Source: Bradyrhizobium sp. 139 | GTDB taxonomy: Bacteria > Pseudomonadota > Alphaproteobacteria > Rhizobiales > Xanthobacteraceae | DNA: 64,000 nt | Reading direction: 5' to 3' | Assembly: GCF_023074175.1 (NCBI RefSeq) | Contig: NZ_JADPKS010000037.1 | Span: 62,001-126,000, forward strand | In this document: piece by piece, positions 25,580 through 34,278 of the stretch | Layout: each line of letters begins with the position of its first letter | Numbering within the stretch: position 1 is the stretch's first letter | The notes under the pieces: model-generated | What the model saw: only the letters and a program-made list of their open reading frames with translations | The model's database searches: none | Told to the model about the DNA's origin: nothing | Translations under genes and position numbers: made by a program

Positions 25580-26380
25580 TCAGCTCTTCCGAAGGATGAC
25601 GTGATAGTCGCCGCGGCGGACATCGGTCCCGCGCGGAAGCACGGCGTTCAGCACGGCCGCGCCGGCATCGACCAGAGCGGCGAATGGCGGCTTGCGCCGG
25701 CGCATTTCGGGATAGCGCGGGCTCTCGACCTCGCGGCGGTAGATCATCTCAAGACCATTGGCCGTCGCGAATGCTTCGAGCCGGGGCAGCGTCACCAGCG
25801 GATGGAAGAAGGTCGGGAACGGCGGCTCGCCGGGCAGACCGGCATCCTTGATGCCGCGGATATTCCGGTAGAACCAGACGTGAAACCAGTGCGGCGAATA
25901 TTTGGTGACGACGCCCGACAGCGAGCGCGGATTGGGCGCACCGATCAGGATCAGTCCGCCGGGCTTGAGCGCGTCGCGGAAATTCAGGAGCGCGGCATCG
26001 ACGTTGGGCAGATGTTCGATCACGTTGTAGCAGATCACCAGATCGAAGGTCTCGCGTCCGAAGCGGTAGGTCTGCACGTCGCCGAGGATCGCCTCGTCCG
26101 CGTAAGTGTTGTTGCGGACCTGGTCTTCGTCGATGTCGACGACGGTGACCTTGCTGCGGCTCAGCAATTCCGGCGGCAGAACGCTGCACGAGCCGCCGCC
26201 GGCTTCATAGGTGGCGAGCTGGCCCTGCGGCAGTTCGCGGCGCAGCACGTCGTGAACGGCGAGCAGGCTGTCGCGGGCTTCGCCGGGGACAAGATCGTGC
26301 AGCGCCTGGGTGCGTGCAGTGGACGCGGGGATTTGGATCGCTGTGGCTGTCGCGAAATCGATCGTGGCTGGCTTGTTCAT
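25580..26380 (-). CDS. SAM-dependent class I methyltransferase, EPS locus
   Basis: 266 residues with a Methyltransf_11-like Rossmann core. Motif I is atypical (YEAGGGSCSVLPPELL, near residues 58-73), followed by VTVVDIDEDQ, then the later motifs DLVICYNVIEHLPNVDAALL and LKPGGLILIGAPNP. The C-terminal half (HWFHVWFYRNIRGI) is typical of sugar or lipid methyltransferases in polysaccharide clusters. It probably methylates a glycan residue or a biosynthetic intermediate. It is monocistronic or the first gene of the leftward set, divergent from a GT2 gene at 26775. Confidence 0.85.
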   Translation of the reverse strand: MNKPATIDFATATAIQIPASTARTQALHDLVPGEARDSLLAVHDVLRRELPQGQLATYEAGGGSCSVLPPELLSRSKVTVVDIDEDQVRNNTYADEAILGDVQTYRFGRETFDLVICYNVIEHLPNVDAALLNFRDALKPGGLILIGAPNPRSLSGVVTKYSPHWFHVWFYRNIRGIKDAGLPGEPPFPTFFHPLVTLPRLEAFATANGLEMIYRREVESPRYPEMRRRKPPFAALVDAGAAVLNAVLPRGTDVRRGDYHVILRKS

Positions 26381-26774
26381 TTTCTCTGACCGCGCTTGTT
26401 CGACTTAAATTTACAGGAAAAATCTCGCTTGCCCGAAGAGCAAATCCGAGGCCGGCTGCTTCACCGGTCGCGGTGCTTACGGTCGGGTTAATGCGCATAG
26501 GCGTTAACTACGGCATCGCCCATGTTGAGCCGTCGCCAGCGCAATGGACTGCGAATTGCACTATCACACGCGTAGGGTTTCGCAGGCGAAACGCGCGAAA
26601 GCGGTTAAGTCCATGGCTGGCGGGAGATCGGCGGCGCGGCACCGTCGCAAGCCTCAGGCCGGCCGCTCATTTTGGGACGCAACTGTCCCCCCGGCGATGT
26701 GCCGTCGCAGGACAGCCCCGATCCGCGCGATTGACGCAGGGCTTTTTCAACGAATTTCGGACATCTAGAACGCC
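26381..26774. other. Divergent intergenic region of the EPS locus
   Basis: About 390 bases between the methyltransferase and GT2 genes. The part next to the methyltransferase is AT-rich (ACTTAAATTTACAGGAAAAA) and likely a promoter. GGGTTAATGCGC and GGCGTTAACTACG (about 26485-26510) carry TTAA-type elements. A 74-codon open frame at 26544-26768 has no ribosome site or recognisable product and is not called. Confidence 0.55.
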
Positions 26775-27803
26775 ATGACGCTGATCCCGACAGACCTTTC
26801 CGCCAGCCGGATCTCGGATGCCGTACGCGATCCCAACCGGGAGATCGCGGCGAGCTCCCGCGTCATCGACCTGTCGGTCGGCATCGTCGTCTGCATTCCC
26901 TGCTTCCGCCGCCCGCAGCATTTGCGGCTGACGCTGGACTCGCTCGTGAGCCAGCGCACTCCGCGCTCCTTTGCGGTGGTCATGGTCGAGAACGACGCGG
27001 CAGGGCGCGAAAGCACGCCGGTTGCCGCGCAGTATCTCACCGATGGCAGGCTGCAGGGCGTTTGCCTGGTCGAGAAGCGGCAGGGCAATTGCCAGGCGAT
27101 CAACGCGGTCTTCGAGACGGCGCAGGCGCTGTTTCCTGCCGCGACCCGCTTCCTGATGATCGACGACGACGAGATCGCTTCGCCCGACTGGCTCGAGTTG
27201 ATGGTTCGCACGGCGGAGGCGACCGGCGCCGACGTGGTCGGCGGGCCGGTGCTGCCGGTCTTCGACGACGGCAGCAAGCCCTGGCTTGCGCGTCATCCCG
27301 CCTTCTGCCCCGCCTATGATTACAGCGGCGCGGTGCCGCTGATCTATGGCTGCGGCAACTGCCTGATCACGCGTGCGGCGTTCGAGCGGTTCGATCGTCC
27401 CACCTTCGACCTGCGCTTCAATTTCCTCGGCGGCGGCGATTGCGACTTCTTCGTGCGGTGCCGCGATGCCGGCATGACGTTCCACTGGACGGCGGAGGCG
27501 GTCATCACCGAAACCGTGCCGCAAAGCCGCACCAGCCGCGGCTGGATCGCGAAGCGCAGCCTGCGTATCGGCGCCATCAATTATCGTGTGCAGTACAAGG
27601 CCGCACAAAGCGCGGCAGCGCGGGCGCGGGTGTTCGCGCAGATGCTCGGACGGCTGCCGCTGTCGCTGGTTCGCTCCGCTCGTCTGCTCGCGACATCGAA
27701 GGCGGTCGTCGCCATGCACCCCGCGCTGGTCGGGCTCGGCTCCATGCTGGCGGCGTTCGGCATCGAGCCGAAGCCCTATGAGGCATCGAAGATCGTGTCC
27801 TGA
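26775..27803 (+). CDS. Family 2 glycosyltransferase
   Basis: 342-residue GT-A transferase, cytoplasmic or membrane-associated. The nucleotide-sugar domain starts near residue 35 with VGIVVCIPCFRRPQHLRLTL; the DxD-type metal site is FLMIDDDEIASPDW (near 130), followed by the acceptor region GCGNCLITRAAFERF and NFLGGGDCDFFVRCRDAG. Weakly hydrophobic helices near the C-terminus may touch the membrane. Its end lies 15 bases from the end of the convergent GT2 gene. The sugar is unknown. Confidence 0.9.
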   Translation: MTLIPTDLSASRISDAVRDPNREIAASSRVIDLSVGIVVCIPCFRRPQHLRLTLDSLVSQRTPRSFAVVMVENDAAGRESTPVAAQYLTDGRLQGVCLVEKRQGNCQAINAVFETAQALFPAATRFLMIDDDEIASPDWLELMVRTAEATGADVVGGPVLPVFDDGSKPWLARHPAFCPAYDYSGAVPLIYGCGNCLITRAAFERFDRPTFDLRFNFLGGGDCDFFVRCRDAGMTFHWTAEAVITETVPQSRTSRGWIAKRSLRIGAINYRVQYKAAQSAAARARVFAQMLGRLPLSLVRSARLLATSKAVVAMHPALVGLGSMLAAFGIEPKPYEASKIVS

Positions 27804-27818
27804 CGCTGCGGTGATCGA

Positions 27819-28883
27819 CTAGATGCCAAGCCGGGCGAGGGCGACCCTGATTGCAGCGCGCGGCAGCGATTTGAGCGAGCGGCGGCCGACCATCCCGAGA
27901 TAGACGAAGACGTCGCGATATCTGCGGAAGCGGATCGCCTGCATCGCCGAATAGGTGACGAGATGAATCTCGGCGGCCTGGCGCAGCCCGGCCGCCGTGC
28001 CCTCGGGCAGTCTCGCCAGAATCAGCCCGTCGTCGAACACCCGCGCGATCGCAGGGAAGAAATCCTTCGGCGTCCGCACCGCCGCATTCATGGTGTTGGC
28101 CGTGTGCAGGCGATAGTCGAGCAGAAGCTTTGGTGCGAACTCGAACTCGCCGATCGCGGCGAGGCGGCACCAGCAATGCCAGTCCTCGCAATATCTGAGG
28201 GAGGTGTCGAAGCCGCCGATGGCGCGGAAAGCCTCCGCACGTGCGAGCGCGACGCCGCCATTGACGATGAAGTTGCCGCTGGCGAGCCGCGCCAGCACGT
28301 CGCCGGAAGGCTTGCGGCGTCCCTTCAGCAGGCCCCGCCGGCCGATCTGCCGCCCCTCGCTGTCGATCGTGTTGTAGTCGCCGTAGACGAGAACCGCGCG
28401 CGGAGCACCGCGGGCCGCCGCGAGCAGCGCCGCCACCGCGCCGGGACGCAGGCGGTCGTCGGCATCGAGGAAAAGCAGCCACTCGCCATTCGCGTGCCGC
28501 GCGCCGAGATTGCGCGCCGCCGATACGCCGGCGGAGTCGTTAGTGAGCAGCCGCAGCCGCGGATCACGAATGGCGCGGACGATGGCCATGGTGTTGTCGC
28601 TCGAGCCGTCGTCCACGACGATCACTTCGTTGATCTCGCCTTGCGCCAGTGCGCTGGCGAGGGTATCGCCGACATAGGCGGCAACGTTCTTGGCGGGAAT
28701 GACCACGGACACCGATGTGGTCGAGTGCCCCGGTAACGGCAGGCGCGCTGGCGTCGCCACGCGTGAGGCGGCCGGCAAATCGAGGACGTCTTCGGCGGTG
28801 ATCAAGCTACGGCTCGCCTTTAAGGGTCTGTTAACCAGGGTGCATCTGCTGATTGGCAGTGCGATCGATCGCAACCTTGGCAT
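27819..28883 (-). CDS. Family 2 glycosyltransferase
   Basis: About 354 residues. The GT-A domain starts near residue 57 with TTSVSVVIPAKNVAAYVGDT, then EVIVVDDGSSDNT, SAARNLGARHANGEWLLFLDADDRLRPGA (DxD) and NGGVALARAEAFRAIGGFDTS. The start is uncertain: the ATG at 28883 gives an N-terminal stretch without similarity, while a TTG at 28805 (LITAEDVL) with an AAAGGCGAG sequence upstream would give a shorter, more typical protein. Divergent from the GT gene at 29032; a 20-bp motif shared with another EPS promoter lies 58 bases upstream. Confidence 0.88.
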   Translation of the reverse strand: MPRLRSIALPISRCTLVNRPLKASRSLITAEDVLDLPAASRVATPARLPLPGHSTTSVSVVIPAKNVAAYVGDTLASALAQGEINEVIVVDDGSSDNTMAIVRAIRDPRLRLLTNDSAGVSAARNLGARHANGEWLLFLDADDRLRPGAVAALLAAARGAPRAVLVYGDYNTIDSEGRQIGRRGLLKGRRKPSGDVLARLASGNFIVNGGVALARAEAFRAIGGFDTSLRYCEDWHCWCRLAAIGEFEFAPKLLLDYRLHTANTMNAAVRTPKDFFPAIARVFDDGLILARLPEGTAAGLRQAAEIHLVTYSAMQAIRFRRYRDVFVYLGMVGRRSLKSLPRAAIRVALARLGI

Positions 28884-28940
28884 ACTCGCATTACGGCCAA
28901 ATCGTTGCCGCGAAGATCTGCGCGGCTCTGGTTTCGTAGA

Positions 28941-28960
28941 TTAGCGTTAAGCCGGTGGCA
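28941..28960 (-). promoter_or_regulatory. Putative EPS regulatory motif, copy 1
   Basis: On the minus strand the sequence is TGCCACCGGCTTAACGCTAA. It matches 18 of 20 positions with the element at 31529-31548, in the same orientation relative to the downstream gene and at a similar distance (58 against 74 bases). A second GGCTTAA lies directly upstream, giving two GGCTTAA units 14 bases apart. Regulatory role is inferred from position only. Confidence 0.45.
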
Positions 28961-29031
28961 TTAAGCCTGTCGCAAATTTGGAAGAGTGCGACAGCCGGTC
29001 CCATGCGAGAATGCCGACCTGATTGCCGCGG

Positions 29032-30108
29032 ATGGATCCGGTGCCCGCAAAGACGTTCGAACACGACCCCGATGCGATGGTCCTCAACCTCTTCTACGAG
29101 GACAAGGACGACCGCTGGTTTCCCGGCGACCGGCATCTGCGGAGCATGGCGCGCCGGATGCTGCTCGGCGAGCCGCGCATGAGCGGGCAGCTTCGCGTGT
29201 TCCTCAATCTCTGCGCGGGACTCGACCGGCTCGGCATCCGTTACCGCGTCAACGACTACGGCTACATCGCGCAGCATCCGGGCGAACTCGCCTGCATCAT
29301 CGGCCGCACCTTTCTGCTCGACAAGTTCGCGTGGAAGAATCCGATCCTGCTCGGCGTCGCCGCCCACAATCATCCGCTGGACGATCCCGACCTGTTCAAG
29401 CGCCTGCCGGTGAAGAAGGTCGTGGTGCCCGGCCCATGGTACGTCGACATGTACCGGCCGTACTGGCCGGACACGGAGGCCTGGCCAGTCGGCATCGACA
29501 CGGATCTCTGGGCGCCGTCGCGCACCTCGCAAAAGACCGTCGACGTCCTGATCTACGACAAGGTCCATTGGGACCGCGAGCGCTACGCGCCGGAGCTGAT
29601 CGAGCCCGTCCGCGCCCGCCTCCTGAAGGAGGGCCGCTCGTTCACGGAATTGCGCTACGGCAGTTACAAGGAAGAAGACTACCAGTCTGGGCTGGCGCGC
29701 TCGCGCGCGATGATTTTCCTGTGCCAGAACGAGAGCCAGGGCATCGCCTATCAGCAGGCTCTGTCTTGCGGCGTGCCGGTGTTCGCCTGGGATCCCGGCG
29801 GCCCGTGGCGCGACCCCGATTATTTCCCGCATCGCGTCCGGTTCGAGCCGGTGTCGTCGGTGCCGTATTGGGACCCGCGCTGCGGCGCCAAGTTCGTCGA
29901 CATCGCGGGGTTCGAGGCGGGCTGGGACAATTTCTGGGCCGGGTGCGCCGCGGGTACGTTCGACCCCCGCGGCTTCGTGCTCGACACTCTCACGCTGGAG
30001 CAGCGGGCGCTGCAATATTATGAGATCGCGCGCAGCATCGTGCAGCCGCAGGCGGTGGCGCAGAGCCCCAATGTGCTGGTTGACGGATGGTTAACGGGGA
30101 TGGGCTAA
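29032..30108 (+). CDS. GT-B (family 1-like) glycosyltransferase
   Basis: About 358 residues, soluble. The C-terminal half holds a GT-B donor-site pattern, SRAMIFLCQNESQGIAYQQALSCGVPVFAWD, with the conserved glutamate used for the nucleotide-sugar ribose. The N-terminal half includes GQLRVFLNLCAGLDRLGIRY. Aromatic residues are frequent (GPWYVDMYRPYWPD). ATG 29032 is taken as the start; a TTG at 29023 adds three residues. It is followed after 39 bases by the Wzy-type gene, so the two are probably co-transcribed. Sugar specificity is unknown. Confidence 0.82.
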   Translation: MDPVPAKTFEHDPDAMVLNLFYEDKDDRWFPGDRHLRSMARRMLLGEPRMSGQLRVFLNLCAGLDRLGIRYRVNDYGYIAQHPGELACIIGRTFLLDKFAWKNPILLGVAAHNHPLDDPDLFKRLPVKKVVVPGPWYVDMYRPYWPDTEAWPVGIDTDLWAPSRTSQKTVDVLIYDKVHWDRERYAPELIEPVRARLLKEGRSFTELRYGSYKEEDYQSGLARSRAMIFLCQNESQGIAYQQALSCGVPVFAWDPGGPWRDPDYFPHRVRFEPVSSVPYWDPRCGAKFVDIAGFEAGWDNFWAGCAAGTFDPRGFVLDTLTLEQRALQYYEIARSIVQPQAVAQSPNVLVDGWLTGMG

Positions 30109-30147
30109 GACCTCAGGCTTCCCCGGCTTCACGACCTGCCTTGAGCC

Positions 30148-31500
30148 ATGGATCGCAGCGCCGCTGACATGACTGACGTCGAGACCCGAACGCTGGGCCA
30201 CGTCCTGCACGATAGGCTCGCGGGGCTGAATGCCGCGCAGGCGGCGCGGTGCCTCGTCGCGGTCGCGGCGCTGCTCCTCGTGCTGGTCACGCTCGATCCG
30301 TTTCCCGACCTGCGCAGCGAGGATGTCGCCAACGTCGTCGGCGGGCGAATGGCGCTCGCCTATGTCTCATGGGGCCTCCTGGCTGCGGTCGCGCTGCTGT
30401 TCGTCGCCGCCACAGATGCGCCCGCGCTGAAGAGCCTGGTCACCCCGCTGCATCTCTGTCTCGTCGGCTGGCTGTTGATCAATATCGTCTTCTCCGAGAG
30501 TCGCGGCGTTTCGATCCAGCGCTTCGTTCTCGCGGCGAGCGTGACGTCGCTCGCCGTCGTGCTGCCATTGCTGCCGCCGACGCAACGCAGCTTCAATCCG
30601 TGCCTCGGCGTCGCCGCGCTCGTGCTGCTGGTGCTGTGCTATCTCGGCGTCTTCCTCGCGCCGCAATATTCGATCCACACCGCCCTCGACCTCGCCGAGC
30701 CGCAGCTTGCCGGCGACTGGCGCGGCAGTTTTGGCCACAAGAACGTCGCTTCGCCCGTCATGACCATCCTGGTCTATGTCGGCATTTACCTGTCTGCCGT
30801 CGGCTCGTTCGTGATCGGGCCCGCGATCGCCGCGCTGGCCGGCATCTTCCTGATCTTCACCGGCGGCAAGACGTCGTCAGTGCTGTGCCTTGCGATCTAC
30901 GCGCTCGCCTCGCTGGTCTATGTCACGCCAAGCCTGTGGCTGAAGCGGCTCATCTGCTTCGTGCCGTTGATCGTGATGAACCTGCTGACGGTCGGCAGCG
31001 TCTTGAGCCCGGCGCTCGGGGCGATGACGCGGCTGCTTCCGCTCGATCCGACCTTCACCGGCCGTTCCGCCATCTGGGAATTCGCGCTCGCAGCCGTCGC
31101 CGAGAAGCCAACCATCGGTCACGGCTATGCTGCCTTCTGGGACAATGTGACCGCGCGGCAGACCACCCAGGGCGCCGAATGGGCGACGTCCGCTGCCCAC
31201 AGCCACAACAGCTATCTCGACCTCGCGGTCACCATCGGCTTGCCGGGGCTATTGCTCGTGATCCTCGTCTTCGTGCTCGCACCGCTCGGCAATTTCCAGT
31301 CGGCCCAGGCCCACAACCGCAGTCGCGCGCTGGCAAAACTGTTCCTCACCGTATGGCTGTTCGGCTTGTATTACGGAGCTACCGAGACCTTCCTGCTCGA
31401 ACGGCAGAATCCGATCTGGTTCATGTTCGCTCTTGCCGCGGCAGGCCTGCACTTCCTGGCCAGGTTCCAATGCGTCGAGCAGATGGAACCGGAGCGTTGA
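30148..31500 (+). CDS. O-antigen ligase / Wzy-type polysaccharide polymerase
   Basis: 450-residue inner-membrane protein with about 10-12 hydrophobic helices. The Wzy_C/WaaL signature region includes GDWRGSFGHKNVASPVMTIL and, in the large periplasmic loop, SAAHSHNSYLDLAVTIGLPG, where the histidine pair is characteristic. FIFTGGKTSSVL-like packing and LDPTFTGRSAIWEFA also agree with EPS polymerases of rhizobia. It would join repeat units on the periplasmic side. An internal ATG at 30169 is an alternative start. It is preceded by a GT gene and followed by an acyltransferase gene on the same strand. Confidence 0.88.
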   Translation: MDRSAADMTDVETRTLGHVLHDRLAGLNAAQAARCLVAVAALLLVLVTLDPFPDLRSEDVANVVGGRMALAYVSWGLLAAVALLFVAATDAPALKSLVTPLHLCLVGWLLINIVFSESRGVSIQRFVLAASVTSLAVVLPLLPPTQRSFNPCLGVAALVLLVLCYLGVFLAPQYSIHTALDLAEPQLAGDWRGSFGHKNVASPVMTILVYVGIYLSAVGSFVIGPAIAALAGIFLIFTGGKTSSVLCLAIYALASLVYVTPSLWLKRLICFVPLIVMNLLTVGSVLSPALGAMTRLLPLDPTFTGRSAIWEFALAAVAEKPTIGHGYAAFWDNVTARQTTQGAEWATSAAHSHNSYLDLAVTIGLPGLLLVILVFVLAPLGNFQSAQAHNRSRALAKLFLTVWLFGLYYGATETFLLERQNPIWFMFALAAAGLHFLARFQCVEQMEPER

Positions 31501-31504
31501 CAGC

Positions 31505-31577
31505 TTGTCGCAGCCGGGGCGGCAATAGTGGCACCGGCTTAACGATAAGCAGCAACGTTGCTTGTGGTCTGCGACAA
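31505..31577. promoter_or_regulatory. Nested dyads and EPS motif copy 2 upstream of the acyltransferase gene
   Basis: TTGTCGCA (31505-31512) and its complement TGCGACAA (31570-31577) bracket two other elements. One is TGGCACCGGCTTAACGATAA (31529-31548), nearly the same as the element at 28941. The other is a perfect 12-base palindrome, AGCAACGTTGCT (31551-31562). It lies between the Wzy and acyltransferase genes and may combine an end-of-transcript structure with a promoter or operator. Confidence 0.5.
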
Positions 31578-31621
31578 AACATAATCTATCCGGAAACATT
31601 CAGTAATCGTATGTCGCGCGG

Positions 31622-32767
31622 ATGACGTTTCTCAGCGTCGAGCAACCAGATGGTCGGGTCTCCAGCACGTCGGGAATCGCGGTCGATTTCGTGCGTGACT
31701 GGCGGCAGGCCGCATTGCGCCTGAACGCAGGGCATCGCACCGCTTTCCAGCATGGTTACTGGCTCGGCGCCTGGTACGAGGCGTTTCACGGCTTTGCGCC
31801 GCTGATCGCATTGATCTGCGATGCCGCGACCGGCGAGGACATCGCGGTGGTGCCGCTGATCAGTCACGTCAGGCGCGGCATCCGCATCGTCGAATTCGCC
31901 GACCTCGGTGTCTCCGACAACAACGCGCCGATCCTGGCGCTCGAGGCCGCGTTGGACGCGGCGGAAATGCATGCGATCGGCAAGGCGCTGGTCGACGCGT
32001 TACGCGCCTTGCCCGACCGCTTCGACCTGCTGCGCCTGAAGAAGATGCCGGCCCAAGTCGGCGGCAAGCCGAACCCGCTGGTGTCGCTCGGCCGTGCCGG
32101 GGCCTGCTCGCTCAACGGCAATCTCGTGCTGACGGGCGACGACTATGAAGCCTACCAGGCCTCGATCAAGCGCATGCAGATGCCGCGCTGCTGGCGCGTC
32201 TTCAGCCGGAACAAAGGTGCACGGTTCGAGATCGCCTCGGATGTCGCGCGTGCGCGCCAATTGCTGGATGTCATGGATGTCCAGCAGCAGGCACGCATGC
32301 GAAAGCTCGGCTCGCGCTTCGTCCTCAACGATGACGCCCATGCGCAGTTCTATCGCGACGTCGCCCGCCAGGGTGTCGTGGACGGTTATGCCGTCATCTC
32401 GGCGCTGGTGTGCGACGAGGGCGTCGTCGCCACCACGCTTGGCGTCAGGCACGGCGCGACCTATTCCCTCCTGCGCATCAGCCACGCCGGCGAGTCATGG
32501 TCGAGCTGCTCGCCGGGGCTGCTCGTCACCGAGCGCACCATGGCGGCGTTGCATGCAGAGGGCGTGCGCCGGTTCGACCTCAGTATCGGCAATCAGCACT
32601 ACAAGCGCCGCTTCGGCGCCGAACCGGTGCCGCTGACCGATGTCAGCGTCGCGCTGTCCTGGCGCGGCACTCCTTACGCATGGCGCGACCATGCCGCGCA
32701 GGGCCTGCGCCGCCATCCCAGACTGGCCGCCCTCGCGGCGCGCGCGATGGGCAAAGGGGCGCGCTGA
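31622..32767 (+). CDS. CelD/BcsL-type GNAT acyltransferase
   Basis: 381 residues with a C-terminal Acetyltransf_6-like GNAT domain (about residues 180-330: RMQMPRCWRVFSRNKGARFE, then SALVCDEGVVATTLGVRHGA and the FDLSIGNQHYKRRFGAEP finish). Proteins of this group sit in cellulose and exopolysaccharide loci and are thought to acylate the glycan or an intermediate. No signal peptide. It is the last + strand gene of the EPS region and converges on wrbA. Confidence 0.85.
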   Translation: MTFLSVEQPDGRVSSTSGIAVDFVRDWRQAALRLNAGHRTAFQHGYWLGAWYEAFHGFAPLIALICDAATGEDIAVVPLISHVRRGIRIVEFADLGVSDNNAPILALEAALDAAEMHAIGKALVDALRALPDRFDLLRLKKMPAQVGGKPNPLVSLGRAGACSLNGNLVLTGDDYEAYQASIKRMQMPRCWRVFSRNKGARFEIASDVARARQLLDVMDVQQQARMRKLGSRFVLNDDAHAQFYRDVARQGVVDGYAVISALVCDEGVVATTLGVRHGATYSLLRISHAGESWSSCSPGLLVTERTMAALHAEGVRRFDLSIGNQHYKRRFGAEPVPLTDVSVALSWRGTPYAWRDHAAQGLRRHPRLAALAARAMGKGAR

Positions 32768-32795
32768 AGCAGCCCCGTCGCATCACCCGTGCAGC

Positions 32796-33395
32796 TTAGC
32801 CGTGTAGTTTCTTCGCGGTCTCCGCGATCTGGCGTCCTTGATAGCGCGCGCCGGCAAGCTCGTTTGCGCTGGGCTGGCGGCTGCCGTCCCCGCCGGTGAT
32901 CGTGGTGGCGCCGTAGGGTGCGCCGCCGGTGACCTCGTCGAGCTTCATCTGGCCGGCAAAGCCGTAATTCATGCCGACAACCACCATGCCGAAATGCAAG
33001 AGGTTGGTGATGATCGAGAACAGCGTCGTCTCCTGGCCGCCATGCTGCGTCGCGCTCGATGTGAAGGCGCCGCCAACCTTGCCGTGTAGCGCGCCCTTGG
33101 CCCAGAGCCCGCCGGCCTGATCGAGGAAGTTCGCCATCTGCGAGGCCATGCGGCCGAAGCGGGTGCCGGTGCCGACGATGATCGCGTCGTAATTGGCGAG
33201 GTCATCGATCTTGGCGACCGGCGCAGCCTGGTCAACCTTATAATGGGACGCTTTGGCGACCTCGGCCGGCACCAGCTCGGGCACGCGCTTGACGTCGACG
33301 GTGGCGCCGGCGTCGCGCGCGCCGTCGGCAACGGCATTGGCCATCGCTTCGATGTGGCCATAGGCGGAGTAGTAGAGGACGAGAACTTTGGTCAT
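32796..33395 (-). CDS. wrbA: NAD(P)H:quinone oxidoreductase, WrbA family
   Basis: 199-residue flavodoxin-fold enzyme that reduces quinones by two electrons, limiting redox cycling. FMN-binding segments are visible: [19 protein letters not shown] at the N-terminus, [20 protein letters not shown] (about 75-95), and [19 protein letters not shown] near the end. Length is typical. A palindromic repeat separates it from the pirin gene on the same strand; quinone reductase, pirin and SDR genes often sit together under a LysR regulator, as here. Confidence 0.95.
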   Translation of the reverse strand: MTKVLVLYYSAYGHIEAMANAVADGARDAGATVDVKRVPELVPAEVAKASHYKVDQAAPVAKIDDLANYDAIIVGTGTRFGRMASQMANFLDQAGGLWAKGALHGKVGGAFTSSATQHGGQETTLFSIITNLLHFGMVVVGMNYGFAGQMKLDEVTGGAPYGATTITGGDGSRQPSANELAGARYQGRQIAETAKKLHG

Positions 33396-33444
33396 GATGG
33401 TCTCCGTTGAATTCAGATTTGGTGGGTTGAGTTATTTTTTCTCT

Positions 33445-33533
33445 GTCATTGCCGGGCTTGACCCGGCAATCCATCCTTCTTCGGAAGACATTCCCGAAGA
33501 GCGATGGATGCCCGGCTCAAGGCCGGGCATGAC
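33445..33533. repeat. Dispersed intergenic palindrome, GTCATT family copy 3
   Basis: Outer arms GTCATTGCCGGGCTTGACCC and GGCCGGGCATGAC; inner arms CAATCCATC and GATGGATGCCCGG. It lies between wrbA and the upstream pirin gene. Nearly the same arms are found at 62501-62602 between groES and groEL. Confidence 0.8.
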
Positions 33534-33547
33534 GAGTTGTTGTGTTG

Positions 33548-34255
33548 CTACGCCGCGTCGACGAGCACGATCTCCGAATCTTCCAGCGCCGTAATCTGCA
33601 GCCTGTCCTCGTCGCGGATCGCGGCGCCGTCGCGGGCGTTGACGCGCACCCCGTTGATCTCGACCGCACCTGCCGCCGGCACCAGATAGAGGTGGCGCGA
33701 CTTTTTGGCCGAATACTCAGCCGTTTCGCCGGCCTTCAGCGTGGTGGCGAGCACCCGCGCATCGGCGCGGATCGGCAGCGCGTCCGTATCATCCTCGAAG
33801 CCGCTCGCGATGGTGACCAGCTTGCCGGAGCGGTTCGCCTTCGGAAAAGGCTTCGAACCCCAGGTCGGCTGTCCCCCGCGCACCGTCGGCTCGATCCAGA
33901 TCTGGAAGATTCGGGCCTTGTTCGGCTCGACATTGTACTCGGAGTGGCGGATGCCGCTGCCGGCGCTCATCACCTGCACGTCGCCCGCCTCGGTGCGGCC
34001 CTCGTTGCCGAGGCTGTCCTGATGGGTGATCGCGCCCTCGCGCACATAGGTGATGATTTCCATGTTGGCGTGAGGATGGGCGGGAAAGCCGGTGTTCGGC
34101 GCGATCTCGTCGTCGTTCCACACCCGCAAGGCGCCGTGTCCCATGTTGTTGGGGTCATAGTGACTGGCGAAGGAGAAATGGTGCTTGGCCTTGAGCCAGC
34201 CGTGATCGGCGCCGCCGAGCTTTGCGAAAGGTCTGAGTTCGATCATCTGCGTCAT
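33548..34255 (-). CDS. Pirin family protein
   Basis: 235-residue bicupin. The N-terminal metal site is seen in GFPAHPHANMEIITYVREG with a following HQDSLGNEG and VMSAGSGIRHSEYN, matching the His/Glu pattern of pirins such as YhhW that oxidise quercetin. The C-terminal cupin is shorter and contains RHLYLVPAAGAVEING. Start ATG at 34255. It follows the SDR gene by 23 bases on the same strand. Function in bacteria is often unclear: quercetinase or redox sensor. Confidence 0.93.
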   Translation of the reverse strand: MTQMIELRPFAKLGGADHGWLKAKHHFSFASHYDPNNMGHGALRVWNDDEIAPNTGFPAHPHANMEIITYVREGAITHQDSLGNEGRTEAGDVQVMSAGSGIRHSEYNVEPNKARIFQIWIEPTVRGGQPTWGSKPFPKANRSGKLVTIASGFEDDTDALPIRADARVLATTLKAGETAEYSAKKSRHLYLVPAAGAVEINGVRVNARDGAAIRDEDRLQITALEDSEIVLVDAA

Positions 34256-34278
34256 TCCTTGTGTTGGACGGGTGGCGG

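Noticed and set aside
26544..26768. Possible 74-residue gene upstream of the GT2 gene
   Set aside because: No ribosome site, basic low-information sequence, and position in a promoter region.
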